NCBI GenBank assembly: GCA_021810805.1
Contig: JAJZHW010000003.1
Span: 62,001 to 126,000 of the forward strand
Origin: Nitrospirota bacterium
Lineage (GTDB): Bacteria; Nitrospirota; Leptospirillia; Leptospirillales; Leptospirillaceae
Reading direction: 5' to 3'
Length of the DNA: 64,000 nucleotides
In this document: one piece after another, positions 36,434 through 44,844 of the stretch
Layout: each line of letters starts with the position of its first letter
How positions within the stretch are numbered: position 1 is the stretch's first letter
The notes under the pieces: generated by a model
What the model was told of the DNA's origin: nothing
The model's database searches: none
The model's input: only the letters and a program-made list of their open reading frames with translations
Program-made: the position numbers and the translations under genes

Positions 36434-36745
36434 ATGAAAAAACTGGCATCCATTGTCGGCTCTCTCGCAGCCGTGGTCTTCTCCTTTTCCCTGGTCGCGG
36501 CCCCCGTGTCCTTTGCGGCCGATGCGGCAGCCCCTGCAGCCGCCACCGCTCCTGCAACCCCTGCCCCTGCCAAGCACAAGGCCCACAAGAAGGCCCACCA
36601 CAAGCGCCACTGGAAGCACCATCGCTGCAACCATCACACCCGCTACTGGAAGAAGCACCATCGTTGCTACCCGCACCACAAGAAGTGGCACAAGAAGCAC
36701 CACCACATGAAGCATCACGACAAGAAGCACCACGACAAGAACTAA
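36434..36745 (+). CDS. His/Lys-rich exported protein, Asr-like (acid shock type)
   Basis: Exported 103-residue protein. Residues 1-29 are a signal peptide (AAPVSFA-AD), 30-46 an Ala/Pro/Thr stretch, and 47-103 contain 21 His and 16 Lys with few other residues. C65 and C78 each sit in HHRC. This layout (signal, Ala-rich propart, basic His/Lys tail) resembles the periplasmic acid-shock protein Asr of enterobacteria; the identity is too low-complexity to prove homology. Proton or metal buffering in the periplasm is inferred. AAGGAG lies 5 bases before the ATG, and a strong terminator follows directly, suggesting high expression. Confidence 0.8.
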   Translation: MKKLASIVGSLAAVVFSFSLVAAPVSFAADAAAPAAATAPATPAPAKHKAHKKAHHKRHWKHHRCNHHTRYWKKHHRCYPHHKKWHKKHHHMKHHDKKHHDKN

Positions 36746-36750
36746 AAAAA

Positions 36751-36790
36751 AAGAGGGTCAAGGTCATCGGCCTTGGCCCTCTTTTTATTT
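36751..36790 (+). terminator. Strong terminator after the His/Lys-rich protein gene
   Basis: AAGAGGG-T-CAAGG (36751-36763) pairs with CCTTG-G-CCCTCTT (36771-36783), with one T/G position in the stem and a 7-base loop, followed by a T-run. It is A-rich on the other side, so it could also serve the convergent rnhA transcript. The remaining 140 bases to rnhA hold nothing recognised. Confidence 0.88.
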
Positions 36791-36929
36791 TCAGAATTCC
36801 CCGACACGTCATCCGCAAGCTTTCAGCCAGCCCCTCCGACCAGCACGCGTCTTATCCCTGACCTCTCCTCGTCCCCGTCTTCCAAGACCGACAGGGGAAT
36901 CCCCCGTTGAAGTCTCACGTCAAACTTCG

Positions 36930-37382
36930 TCAGAGCCTTCCCTTGCGTAGCGCGAGAATGGCCTCCCGGGCAAGCGCATCCACTCTTTCGTTTTCCGGAT
37001 GGCCATCATGGCCCTTGACCCAAAACCAGCGGATTTCATGAAGGGCGGCGAGACGGTCGAGCTCCCTCCAGAGATTCTCGTTCTTGACCGGCTGTCCCGA
37101 CGACGTTCTGAAGCCGTTTTTCTTCCATCCATGGATCCAGGTGGTCATCCCGTTTTTTACATACTGGCTGTCGGTGGTGACGGCCACATGGCAGGGCTTT
37201 TTCAAGGCGGAGAGCCCGGCAATGACCCCCTGAAGCTCCATGCGGTTGTTCGTCGTCTGGAGCTCGCCTCCGGACAGCTCGCGAACGACCCCGCGACAAC
37301 GCAGAAGGACCCCCCATCCTCCGGGGCCGGGGTTGCCGGAACAGGCCCCATCCGCGAAAAGTTCCACCTCATCGCGCTCCAT
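36930..37382 (-). CDS. rnhA: Ribonuclease HI
   Basis: Endonuclease removing the RNA strand of RNA-DNA hybrids. At 150 residues it has normal length, and the four acidic catalytic residues are present: D11, E49, D71 and D135, in [29 protein letters not shown] and NERVDALA. The basic handle region ([20 protein letters not shown]) is typical of RNase HI. Its ATG shares one base with the tolC-like stop, so it is the last gene of the efflux operon although unrelated in function. Confidence 0.96.
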   Translation of the reverse strand: MERDEVELFADGACSGNPGPGGWGVLLRCRGVVRELSGGELQTTNNRMELQGVIAGLSALKKPCHVAVTTDSQYVKNGMTTWIHGWKKNGFRTSSGQPVKNENLWRELDRLAALHEIRWFWVKGHDGHPENERVDALAREAILALRKGRL

Positions 37383-38761
37383 CAGGGAGCGGAGGGGGAG
37401 GTGAGAGTGCCCAATGCAAAGCGGTATGCGACAACCGCACTCATCAGGTCGAATCGGGCCGAATCCACATCGACCCTCGCTCGGCGAAGGGCCGTCTCAG
37501 CATCGATGGCATCCACGGAGTGGGCCGTTCCGGCCCGGTAGGCCGCCTCGACCTGCCGATCGTTTTCTTCGGCATTTTCCAGAGCCGTCTCGGATTCCCG
37601 AAGACGCTCTTCATCCTCCTGAACATCGAGGGCGGAGTCACGGATCGAGGCCAAAATTCGAAGACGGTCGTCCTCGGCCTGGTGCATCGTGCGCCGCATG
37701 TCGGCCCGGGCCTCGTGAATCTGGCTCGTCGCGAGCCCCCCGGAGAAGATCGGAATATTTAACACTCCCCCCACGTTGACCGTGGAGAAGGGCTGGGTGG
37801 GGGAGCCGAAGAGGGGCACGGAGATCTGGGCCAGGTAGTACTGGGCATTCCCCGTAATGGAGGGGTAGTTCTGATCCTTGGCCGAATCCAGGGCCGCCTT
37901 CTTCTGGCGGACACTCTCGTTGTCGGCCTGAATCTCCGGATGGGCCGCAATCAGGCGATCAAGGGCCGAGCCGTCGGGAAAGGAGGGGATTCTTTCGGGT
38001 TCCCCCGGCGAGACCGCCACGAAGGGGCGTTTGTGACGAAAGCCGATCGCCCTCCCGAGGTCGACCTGGGCCTTTCGGCGAAGGGTCTCTTCATGGATCA
38101 GATCAAGGCGGGCGGACTCGAGATTGACCTTGGCCTGGGTGACGTCAAGACGGAGCCCCACACCCGCCGACAGACGCGCCCGGGCTTCGGCCAGATGGGA
38201 GGCCGCATCGACGACGCTCTGCCGAGACGAGAGCACGCGGTGCTGGGCTTTCAGGAGATTGTAGTAGGCCGTCTCCACATCCCGGATGACCGTCTGGGCC
38301 TCCCGGCGCCTCACGGCTTCGGCCGCCCCCAACTGATGGCGGCTCTGCCTCATCTGGGAATGAACCCGCCCGAAATCCCAGACCGTCTGGGTCAGTGCCA
38401 CCGTCAGCAGATTGTAATTGGCATACTCATATCCGGGGATCAGAAAAAAGCCAAAGATGCTGTTTCCCACCGTATCGGAGTAGCTGGCCTGGAGCGTGGG
38501 CAGGTAGCCCGAACGGGAGGCCCCGATCTGGGCCTTGGACAAGAGAACGCTCTGCTCCGCGGCCTTCAGCGTGGGCCGGCGCAAGAGGGATTCTTTAACG
38601 GCCTCCTGCAGGGTGATGGACTGACCGTCGCCTCCGCCTGTGGCCACGACCGTCGTGTCCGGGGCCGGGGCGGGAGTCGCCATCTCATTGGCAAAGGCTT
38701 GGGGAACCAGTAAAAACATCAGAACGATGAGAGATTGGGCTGCCGCTGAGACACGTATCAC
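37382..38761 (-). CDS. TolC-family outer-membrane efflux protein
   Basis: Outer-membrane channel that would complete a tripartite efflux pump with the adjacent HlyD/EmrA-like and EmrB-like proteins. The 459 residues have a signal peptide (about 1-25), then the TolC duplicated pattern: long helices ([45 protein letters not shown]) alternating with beta-strand pairs. NPxL-type starts of the repeats are replaced by [11 protein letters not shown] and [14 protein letters not shown] start overlapping the MFS gene stop by 4 bases. Confidence 0.92.
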   Translation of the reverse strand: MIRVSAAAQSLIVLMFLLVPQAFANEMATPAPAPDTTVVATGGGDGQSITLQEAVKESLLRRPTLKAAEQSVLLSKAQIGASRSGYLPTLQASYSDTVGNSIFGFFLIPGYEYANYNLLTVALTQTVWDFGRVHSQMRQSRHQLGAAEAVRRREAQTVIRDVETAYYNLLKAQHRVLSSRQSVVDAASHLAEARARLSAGVGLRLDVTQAKVNLESARLDLIHEETLRRKAQVDLGRAIGFRHKRPFVAVSPGEPERIPSFPDGSALDRLIAAHPEIQADNESVRQKKAALDSAKDQNYPSITGNAQYYLAQISVPLFGSPTQPFSTVNVGGVLNIPIFSGGLATSQIHEARADMRRTMHQAEDDRLRILASIRDSALDVQEDEERLRESETALENAEENDRQVEAAYRAGTAHSVDAIDAETALRRARVDVDSARFDLMSAVVAYRFALGTLTSPSAP

Positions 38762-40365
38762 TCGAATCCTCCATGAACAACTTCGGGTTTTCCGGGAAGG
38801 GATCCCTGCGAGGGATCGGGACGATGGGAGAGCTTTCTCATGAGAAGGATCATCGGGATGCCCAGAAGAGCCATGAGTCCGGCCACAATAAAGGTTTCAT
38901 TGTAGGCGGAGATGGCCGACTGGGTCCTGGCAAGACCCACAACCATGGCCCCGGTCCGGGCCGCTGGATCAGCGGTGGGAAGGCCATGTTGCGCCGACTG
39001 GGAGAGAAAGGCAATGACTTTTTGATAGAAATAAGAGTGCGGGGTCACGTTCGACTGGTACTGGGAATAGAAGTCGGCCTCCTGGTGGTCGAGAATATTG
39101 CCCAGAACGGCCACTCCGAGCGCCCCTCCAATCTGGAGCATGTTGCTCTGGAGGCTCGAGGCCAGCCCTATGTGGCGAGGAGCCACCAGAGTCTGGGGAA
39201 TCGACGACAGGAGCGCATTGAGCATCCCCATGGATAGGCCAAAAATCAGCTGGGCCATGATGATCTGCCCCATCGAAGGAACACCCATGAGAAAGGCATA
39301 GAGGAACTGAGAAAAGGCCAGCATGACGAATCCTGCCACCAAAAGACCCCGCTTGAAACTGTCGGACCCCTTGGCGGAGATGGCTCCGAGAACAGGCATG
39401 GCAATCCCGGCCATGAGCGAGGACGGAAGAAGGACAAGGCCGGCATCGGTGGCCGTGAAGGCATTGAATGTCTGGACAAAGAGGGGAAGTAGGAACATCC
39501 GCCCGAAGAGACCGATGGCACGAAAGAAATTGGCGACCATAATCAGAACAAAGTCCAGGTCCCGAAAGATGGAGAGGTCGATCAAGGGGTGCTTCACCGT
39601 GAAGGCGGTGATCACATAGGTCCAAAAGGAGAGGGAGGCCACCGCCCAGCACTCATAGACAAAAAAGGCGGTCCATCCCCAGCGCTCTCCTTCGGTCAGC
39701 CCGACAAGAAGAAAGGAGAGGGCCGTCCCCAGAGAGATGAATCCGGCAAAGTCGAAGGGAACGATTGTATGGGTTCGGTCCTTTTTCAGGACGAACAAGG
39801 TAAAAAAGAAGCTCAGAAAGCCAAAGGGAACGTTGATGAAGAAGACATCGCGCCAGTTCATGTTGTCGACAAGCCATCCCCCCAGAATCGGACCGATGGT
39901 AGGGGCCAAAACAACGACGATGCCAAAGAATCCGAAGGCCTTGGGTCGCTCGGGAGGGGGGAAGGCCTCCGTGATGATTGTGAAACCCAAGGGCATCATG
40001 ATCCCCCCTCCCACCGCCTGAAGGACCCGAAAGAGGATCATCAGGTTGAGATTGGGCGAGATCCCGGCAAAAAAGGAGGAGGCGACAAAGAGGACGATGG
40101 ATCCGAGGTAGAGGTTCTTGATCCCAAAGACGGTCCGGAGCCAGGCACTGGCCAGAGTGCTCACCGCAAAGGCCATGGAATAGGCAGTGATAACCCACCG
40201 GACTTCGTCTTGATTGGTATCGAGAGAGCCGATCATGTAGGGAAGGGCCACGTTCACGATCGTTGTGTCGAGAACCGGAAGAAAGAGGGAGAGCATCACC
40301 ACTCCCAAGGCCCACCATCGATAGTGGGGGGAGTGCCCCATCATGCTTCCGGACTCGTGGGTCAC
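38758..40365 (-). CDS. MFS drug efflux transporter, DHA2 family (EmrB/QacA type, 14 TM)
   Basis: Proton-driven inner-membrane exporter. About 535 residues with 14 predicted hydrophobic helices and the DHA2 signature LDTTIVNVALPYMIGSL in TM1. LGSIVLFVASSFFAGISPNLNLMILFRVLQAVGGG is the A-like region, and GPILGGWLVDNMNWRDVFFINVPFG is motif C followed by the family loop. Start: GTG at 40365 (or 40368) overlaps the stop of the HlyD gene; an ATG at 40344 is the alternative. Likely works with the HlyD-like and TolC-like neighbours; substrate unknown. Confidence 0.93.
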   Translation of the reverse strand: MTHESGSMMGHSPHYRWWALGVVMLSLFLPVLDTTIVNVALPYMIGSLDTNQDEVRWVITAYSMAFAVSTLASAWLRTVFGIKNLYLGSIVLFVASSFFAGISPNLNLMILFRVLQAVGGGIMMPLGFTIITEAFPPPERPKAFGFFGIVVVLAPTIGPILGGWLVDNMNWRDVFFINVPFGFLSFFFTLFVLKKDRTHTIVPFDFAGFISLGTALSFLLVGLTEGERWGWTAFFVYECWAVASLSFWTYVITAFTVKHPLIDLSIFRDLDFVLIMVANFFRAIGLFGRMFLLPLFVQTFNAFTATDAGLVLLPSSLMAGIAMPVLGAISAKGSDSFKRGLLVAGFVMLAFSQFLYAFLMGVPSMGQIIMAQLIFGLSMGMLNALLSSIPQTLVAPRHIGLASSLQSNMLQIGGALGVAVLGNILDHQEADFYSQYQSNVTPHSYFYQKVIAFLSQSAQHGLPTADPAARTGAMVVGLARTQSAISAYNETFIVAGLMALLGIPMILLMRKLSHRPDPSQGSLPGKPEVVHGGFE

Positions 40366-41327
40366 CACGGGGAGCCGTCCCGGATATGGATTCTCACCTC
40401 CGTGGAAAGCCCCGGACGCAGGACGACATCCTTGGCATCATCAAAGGCAATCCGGACGGGAACGCGCTGGGTCACCTTCACAAAGGTTCCCGAGGCATTC
40501 TCGGGGGGGAGGAGGGAGATGGCCGCCGCCGAGGTGGGCAGGATCTGAAAAACATGGCCATGAAACTTCCGACCGGGATAGGCATCGATGGTGATGTCGA
40601 CCTTTTGCCCTATCCGTACATGTCCCATCCGGGTCTCCTTGACCTTTGCCGTGACCCATGTATCCCGAGGATCGACGAGAGAGACGACGGCCTGCCCCCG
40701 GGAGACAACCTGCCCCACCTGGACGATACGCTCCGCCACCTGGCCATCAAGCGGAGAGTGGATGGTGTAGTTGAGGGGGTGGGATTCCGTGGTTTCAAGG
40801 GCGGTGCGATTGACGTAAGCGAGCTTGCGGATCTCCACCAGCTGGGCCTCAAGATCGTCCACGGTGGTACGGAGATGGTCCAGGTCGGAATCGGTAATGA
40901 ACCCTCCCTTTCGAAGCGCCTCCCCCCGGGCCAAGTCCCTTCGAGCATTGGCAAGACGAACCGAGAGAGAGACCTCCTGGGCCTTCGTACGGGCCAGATC
41001 GCCAAAGGCAGTGACGTTTCGCTGACCGATGGATTCGAGAGCCCCAAAGCCGGTCGTATCGATGCGGGCCAGAAGATCTCCCTTGTGGACGGGATCCCCC
41101 ATGTTGACGGGCAAGGTCATGACCCGCCCCGTGGTGTTGGCAGAGACCATGACGATGTCTCCATCAACCATGGAGTCCTCCGTCGACACATAAAACTGGT
41201 TGTACCGCATGTAGAGCAGCGCGATGATCACTGTCGCCACAAGACCGAGACCACCAACGATCACCCCACGACGTTTTGTTCGCCCCGTGCCGGGCCCTGA
41301 GGGCCTTCCTGTCTGGACTCCGCTCAT
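40362..41327 (-). CDS. HlyD/EmrA-family membrane fusion protein
   Basis: Periplasmic adaptor linking the MFS exporter to the TolC-like channel. The 321 residues have one N-terminal transmembrane helix (about 20-42), a split lipoyl domain (GRVMTLPVNMGDPVHKGDLLARID and NYTIHSPLDGQVAERIVQVGQVVSRGQAVVSLVD), a coiled-coil hairpin between them and a C-terminal beta-barrel (YPGRKFHGHVFQI). ATGA overlap with the cytochrome gene upstream. Confidence 0.92.
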   Translation of the reverse strand: MSGVQTGRPSGPGTGRTKRRGVIVGGLGLVATVIIALLYMRYNQFYVSTEDSMVDGDIVMVSANTTGRVMTLPVNMGDPVHKGDLLARIDTTGFGALESIGQRNVTAFGDLARTKAQEVSLSVRLANARRDLARGEALRKGGFITDSDLDHLRTTVDDLEAQLVEIRKLAYVNRTALETTESHPLNYTIHSPLDGQVAERIVQVGQVVSRGQAVVSLVDPRDTWVTAKVKETRMGHVRIGQKVDITIDAYPGRKFHGHVFQILPTSAAAISLLPPENASGTFVKVTQRVPVRIAFDDAKDVVLRPGLSTEVRIHIRDGSPW

Positions 41328-41920
41328 TTTTCCTCTCCCATTTCAAGCGTCTCCTGCTTGGTCTCTTTCGGAACAGGGTGTGCGATCATCCGAAAGGCCG
41401 CATGGTAGTCAAAGCCCTTATACGTCGGTGAACTCGGATTGTGGCAGGTCTTGCATGTCGACTCGTCGGGTGTTATATGGCCGGCCGCCCGCGACTTGGC
41501 AGGAGAGATCATGACCGAAAAGTGTCCGTAGTCCTCTCCTGGACCATGACAGGATTCGCACTGCACCCCATCGGTCCGCCGAAAGGTTGAGAGAATTTCC
41601 GGAAGAGGTTTTCCGTAGGCCGTGACATGGCAGGAGAGACAACGGCCATCGCGCGTGGGATCAGCCACGTGAAGACGGTCGGCAATGGACCGGGCCTCAG
41701 TGGTGGTGAGGTCCGTGTAGGCCCGGGCGTGGGGGCTCTTGGCCCAAACGTCGAACTGGTCACCGATCCTCTTGGCGGAATGGCAAACCTCACAGGTCTC
41801 CACTCCCACATACCGGTGGACGACGGAATCCGCCTGGGCGTGAACCGCCTCAAGCATCACCCCCCCACCTCCAAGAAGCAGCAGCAGCACTCCGACTATC
41901 GCCTGACGCACTTTTCTCAT
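41324..41920 (-). CDS. Tetraheme c-type cytochrome, cytochrome c554-like
   Basis: Exported multiheme cytochrome, 198 residues. A signal peptide (about 1-29, ending AVHAQA) is followed by four CxxCH heme sites: CEVCH, CLSCH, CESCH and CKTCH. The surrounding pattern (YVGVETCEVCHSAKR...WAKSPHARAY, GVQCESCHGPGEDYGH) is that of the cytochrome c554 family, electron carriers next to hydroxylamine oxidoreductase and many respiratory systems. Extra His residues (HARAY, HFSVM, YHAAF, HPVP) could be distal ligands. It lies between tetR and emrA-like with 4-base overlaps on both sides, so it belongs to the efflux operon. Its role there is unknown. Confidence 0.92.
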   Translation of the reverse strand: MRKVRQAIVGVLLLLLGGGGVMLEAVHAQADSVVHRYVGVETCEVCHSAKRIGDQFDVWAKSPHARAYTDLTTTEARSIADRLHVADPTRDGRCLSCHVTAYGKPLPEILSTFRRTDGVQCESCHGPGEDYGHFSVMISPAKSRAAGHITPDESTCKTCHNPSSPTYKGFDYHAAFRMIAHPVPKETKQETLEMGEEK

Positions 41921-42654
41921 CGCAAAGAGCCTTTCCTTGTATGATTTTCCTGTTTTCGCTCCGGCATTCCAGAGATTCCGGCCATAAAGTGGTCGACGAG
42001 TGTCGACAGAAATAGCTCTCGATCCAGCGTCCGGACCTTGTTTCCCTGAAGAAGGTCCTGAAAGAGAAAAATGGAGACGATTGGTCCGATGAAAAAGGAA
42101 TCCTTCATGGCCGTGGATGAATCAGAGATTTTCTCGGCCTTGAGGAAGAGTCCGAGAAGTCGCGAGAAGCGATTCATTGACCTCTCCATCACGAGCCGGG
42201 GGAAAAGGGGCTCCTGTCCCTCATCGAGAAGACGATATTCGGAGAGAAGAATGCGAAGAACATCCCGATCCTTGTCCAGACCCTCAAAGGTGGCTCGTCC
42301 GAGATCGAAGAGAAACTCTCGAAATGTCTCGTCCGTGGGAGGCGCCTGTTCAAATATCTCTTCCCAGCGGGTGTAGCATCGCTGGGCCGGAGATCGGTCC
42401 TGGCGGAATTTCTCTTCGATGATTTCCTGAAGGAGGGCCTTCTTGCAGGGAAAATAATGGTAGATGAGACCTTCGGTAATCCCGGCCTTGCGCGCGATCT
42501 TCCGATTCGTCGTCTGGAAGTAGCCTTCTTCGGAAAAGCAGACCATGGCCGCGTCCAGGATCTCCCTTTTGCGCTGGGAGGTCCGATCCAAGGCCTCGGG
42601 GCTTTCCCCTTGGTCATGCAGACGATCCTTGTGTCTCTCGTTTGGACTGGCCAT
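41917..42654 (-). CDS. TetR-family transcriptional regulator
   Basis: Probable ligand-responsive repressor of the efflux operon it heads. The 245 residues have an N-terminal TetR HTH (about 32-75: REILDAAMVCFSEEGYFQTTNRKIARKAGITEGLIYHYF) and a helical ligand domain. The ATG at 42654 is chosen because AAGGAG lies six bases upstream; an in-frame GTG at 42660 is worse placed. The last codons overlap the cytochrome start by 4 bases. The inverted repeat directly upstream is its likely operator. Confidence 0.93.
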   Translation of the reverse strand: MASPNERHKDRLHDQGESPEALDRTSQRKREILDAAMVCFSEEGYFQTTNRKIARKAGITEGLIYHYFPCKKALLQEIIEEKFRQDRSPAQRCYTRWEEIFEQAPPTDETFREFLFDLGRATFEGLDKDRDVLRILLSEYRLLDEGQEPLFPRLVMERSMNRFSRLLGLFLKAEKISDSSTAMKDSFFIGPIVSIFLFQDLLQGNKVRTLDRELFLSTLVDHFMAGISGMPERKQENHTRKGSLR

Positions 42655-42663
42655 CTTCACTCC

Positions 42664-42687
42664 TTAATTAATTAACCAATTAATTAA
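42664..42687. promoter_or_regulatory. Inverted repeat, probable TetR operator
   Basis: TTAATTAATT (42664-42673), a 4-base centre, AATTAATTAA (42678-42687): a perfect 10+10 palindrome. It lies between the -10 box and the ribosome binding site of tetR, covering the expected transcription start. Its size and position fit autorepression by the downstream TetR protein. Confidence 0.75.
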
Positions 42688-42688
42688 A

Positions 42689-42717
42689 AGTATACGAAGA
42701 CAGCCACGGGGCGTCAA
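42689..42717 (-). promoter_or_regulatory. Promoter of the tetR-cytochrome-efflux operon
   Basis: On the minus strand TTGACG (42712-42717), 17-base spacer, TATACT (42689-42694), near consensus for sigma70. The inverted repeat begins 1 base downstream of the -10. The 290 bases between tetR and the divergent oxidase gene contain this promoter, the operator and, near the right end, one small open frame. Confidence 0.85.
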
Positions 42718-42944
42718 GAGAGCTATTCGTTACTCAGCCCCAGGAAAGGGCTGCGGACAAAGAGCCCCCTCCTCGCACCGGGAGTTACGGGTGATCCCTT
42801 CAGTGGCGATTTCTTGCCACGATTTGATATCATGGCCATGGAGAGATTTATTGCCACAAGGGGCATTTTCTCCCGGATCTTAGGAGTCGTTCCGAACCAC
42901 CCCTGTGGGGATTCTCTTCCACAATCACTTCGGAGACTTTCAGC

Positions 42945-44267
42945 GTGTCATTGATCTCCCCCGGCGAGCGCCCTCTTGCCGGACTCTCCACAGATCTCTA
43001 CTTTCCCCCCCTCTCGGAGCTGTGGGAGTCTCTTTCAGCCTACCCGCCGGGCTACCTGGAAATTTTTCGGGGACGAACGCTGGATCTTCATGAGGCCCGC
43101 AAGAACCTGCCAAAGGCAATCCCCCTGACCTACCATGGGGATTGTCTTTGGTACACCCAGCCAGACTACACCACAAACCCCGCCTTCAGAGCCGAGGAGG
43201 AACGCGCCATCCGCCACATGGAGGCCCTCAAATCTCCATGGATGATTCACGAGTGTGCCCAAAAATCGATGGAAGGCTTCGACTTTGGCCTCTATGCCCC
43301 CCCTCTTTTGAGCCCGGAAGGGGCCGTTGTCGCTCGGGAAGGGGCGATGTTGCTGGCCCAGGCCTTAGGAGATCGACTTCTTCTGGTGGAGACCCCCCCC
43401 TTTCCTCCCCATCCCCCCGGCGGGATGGACTTGAGATCCTTTTTCAGGGTCCTGACGGAAGACTCACCGCTCGCCGTCGGACTCGACTTAGGCCACTGCC
43501 TCACCTTCCTCGCGGCCTCAGGCTATTCCGTGAACATCGAGACAGCCCTCGAATGGCTTGAAGACTTCCCCTTGGATCGTGTCGTCGAGATCCATGTGGG
43601 AGGAATGCATTTTCTTCCGATTGAGGGGCGATCCTGGCCCATCGACGACCACGCCTCTCCTCTGCCCGAGATTCTCTTCGAACTCCTGGAACAGCTTCTT
43701 TCTCGCCTTCCCCTCCCGGCGCTCCAGGGGGTCGCGCTGGAGGTGGACAACAAGGAGTCAAGGATCGCCGCAGAAGAATTTTTTCGCTTCAGGACAATCG
43801 TCGACACCCACTCCCAACCCGGGGGACACCCCCTGCCATCCGCCAGGCGGAGCGAATGTGGCGTTCCCATGACGGTGAGGGATATTGCCCGCTCGCAATA
43901 CGCTCATCTGGCCCGGGAACTCTCCGGAGGATCGGATTCTCCTTACAGCCGATTCCTCTATCCAAAGGAAATCTGGGAGTTTGGAGGTCAGATGGAGGAT
44001 CTCTTCCCGGAGACCCTCTCGACACTCTCCCAAACCGGAGTCGACGTCCAAAAATCCTTTGTGAACTTTTTCAACCAAACCCCCCACGAAAGCTGCCCCG
44101 GGCAAGACTTTCTGGAGATCAAGATCCGTCGAACAGGAGACTGGATCGACCATCTGGCCAATTCGGGCCATAATCTTCCTCCATCCGTTCGAGATATCCA
44201 CCATCGAGAAGCCCGCATTCTTCTCCACGCCCAACACCTTTACAATGGAGATCCTCATGGGACTTGA
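42945..44267 (+). CDS. MNIO/DUF692-family multinuclear iron oxidase with C-terminal extension
   Basis: A 440-residue protein whose first ~285 residues match the TIM-barrel DUF692 (MNIO) family, enzymes that modify Cys and other residues of peptides (MbnB, TglH, BufB). Likely metal ligands by motif: H64, H102 (WMIHEC), E149 (LLVET), D181 and H184 (DLGH), H217 (EIHVGG), D235/H236 (DDHASP), E266 (ALEVDNK). Family members are usually about 280 residues. Residues 300-440 are an extra region of unknown function with several His and one Cys (C384). GTG start with GGAGA 8 bases upstream. No known partner protein is adjacent. Function is inferred from motifs only. Confidence 0.75.
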   Translation: MSLISPGERPLAGLSTDLYFPPLSELWESLSAYPPGYLEIFRGRTLDLHEARKNLPKAIPLTYHGDCLWYTQPDYTTNPAFRAEEERAIRHMEALKSPWMIHECAQKSMEGFDFGLYAPPLLSPEGAVVAREGAMLLAQALGDRLLLVETPPFPPHPPGGMDLRSFFRVLTEDSPLAVGLDLGHCLTFLAASGYSVNIETALEWLEDFPLDRVVEIHVGGMHFLPIEGRSWPIDDHASPLPEILFELLEQLLSRLPLPALQGVALEVDNKESRIAAEEFFRFRTIVDTHSQPGGHPLPSARRSECGVPMTVRDIARSQYAHLARELSGGSDSPYSRFLYPKEIWEFGGQMEDLFPETLSTLSQTGVDVQKSFVNFFNQTPHESCPGQDFLEIKIRRTGDWIDHLANSGHNLPPSVRDIHHREARILLHAQHLYNGDPHGT

Positions 44268-44694
44268 GCCATCATTCTTCCCTCCATCACGATATCTTTT
44301 GCCCCGTTGGCTTCCGGGGCTCCTCCTTTTTTTTCCTCTGTCCTGCCAGTCCCTTTCCAGTCCGGCGCCCATCGCTCCAAAAACAGCGAGGTTTGAGGGG
44401 GTGATGCTCTGGAAAAAACACCCGATTTCGCGGGCCGCCCTTTTTCTCTCCCCCAAAGACCACCCGGGGGGGGACATTGAATTTCTGACACGCTCCGATG
44501 GCCGCTTTTCCCATGACCTTCCCGCCGGCACCTACGTGCTGAGATCGGCCCCCACCACAATGTGCCCAGTCCACGGAGAACTCCATCTCGTGGCCGGCAC
44601 CAATTCCTATACAATCACGGTCCACCCACTGTCCTTTCTCTCCTGCCAAGAGGGGACTATCCAGCGTTCGGGCCAGCGTCAATCGGGACCATAA
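44257..44694 (+). CDS. Small exported protein coupled to the MNIO gene
   Basis: Unrecognised 145-residue protein. Residues 10-30 form a hydrophobic export signal ending PLSC30, close to a lipobox but with Pro at -3. The remainder looks like a small beta-sandwich (FEGVMLWKKHPISRAALFLS, GRFSHDLPAGTYVLRS), as in carboxypeptidase-regulatory-like domains, with C103 and C130 available for a disulfide. The ATG at 44257 has GGAG six bases upstream and overlaps the MNIO gene by 11 bases, so the two are co-translated. The following 150 bases to the next gene show no terminator or promoter I can defend. Confidence 0.7.
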   Translation: MGLEPSFFPPSRYLLPRWLPGLLLFFPLSCQSLSSPAPIAPKTARFEGVMLWKKHPISRAALFLSPKDHPGGDIEFLTRSDGRFSHDLPAGTYVLRSAPTTMCPVHGELHLVAGTNSYTITVHPLSFLSCQEGTIQRSGQRQSGP

Positions 44695-44844
44695 CTCTCA
44701 AGAAGTTCCATAATGTGACCGAAGAGAGGGCCGGGGGCAAGGTTGCGAAGTTCCATAGCTATCACTGGACAGACAGATTATAGTTGGTCAAAAATGAGCT
44801 TCAGGGCGTTCTGGGCGTAAAAACATCGGGAAAGGCTTAAGACA

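Noticed and set aside
36376-36861. Pro/His/Gln-rich open frames overlapping the His/Lys-rich gene in other frames
   Set aside because: Produced by the repetitive CAC/AAG codons of the real gene; they lack a signal peptide and ribosome binding site.
44702-44757. Direct repeat GAAGTTCCATA, two copies 45 bases apart, before the CZB receptor gene
   Set aside because: A single pair with no dyad symmetry and no promoter nearby; could be chance.
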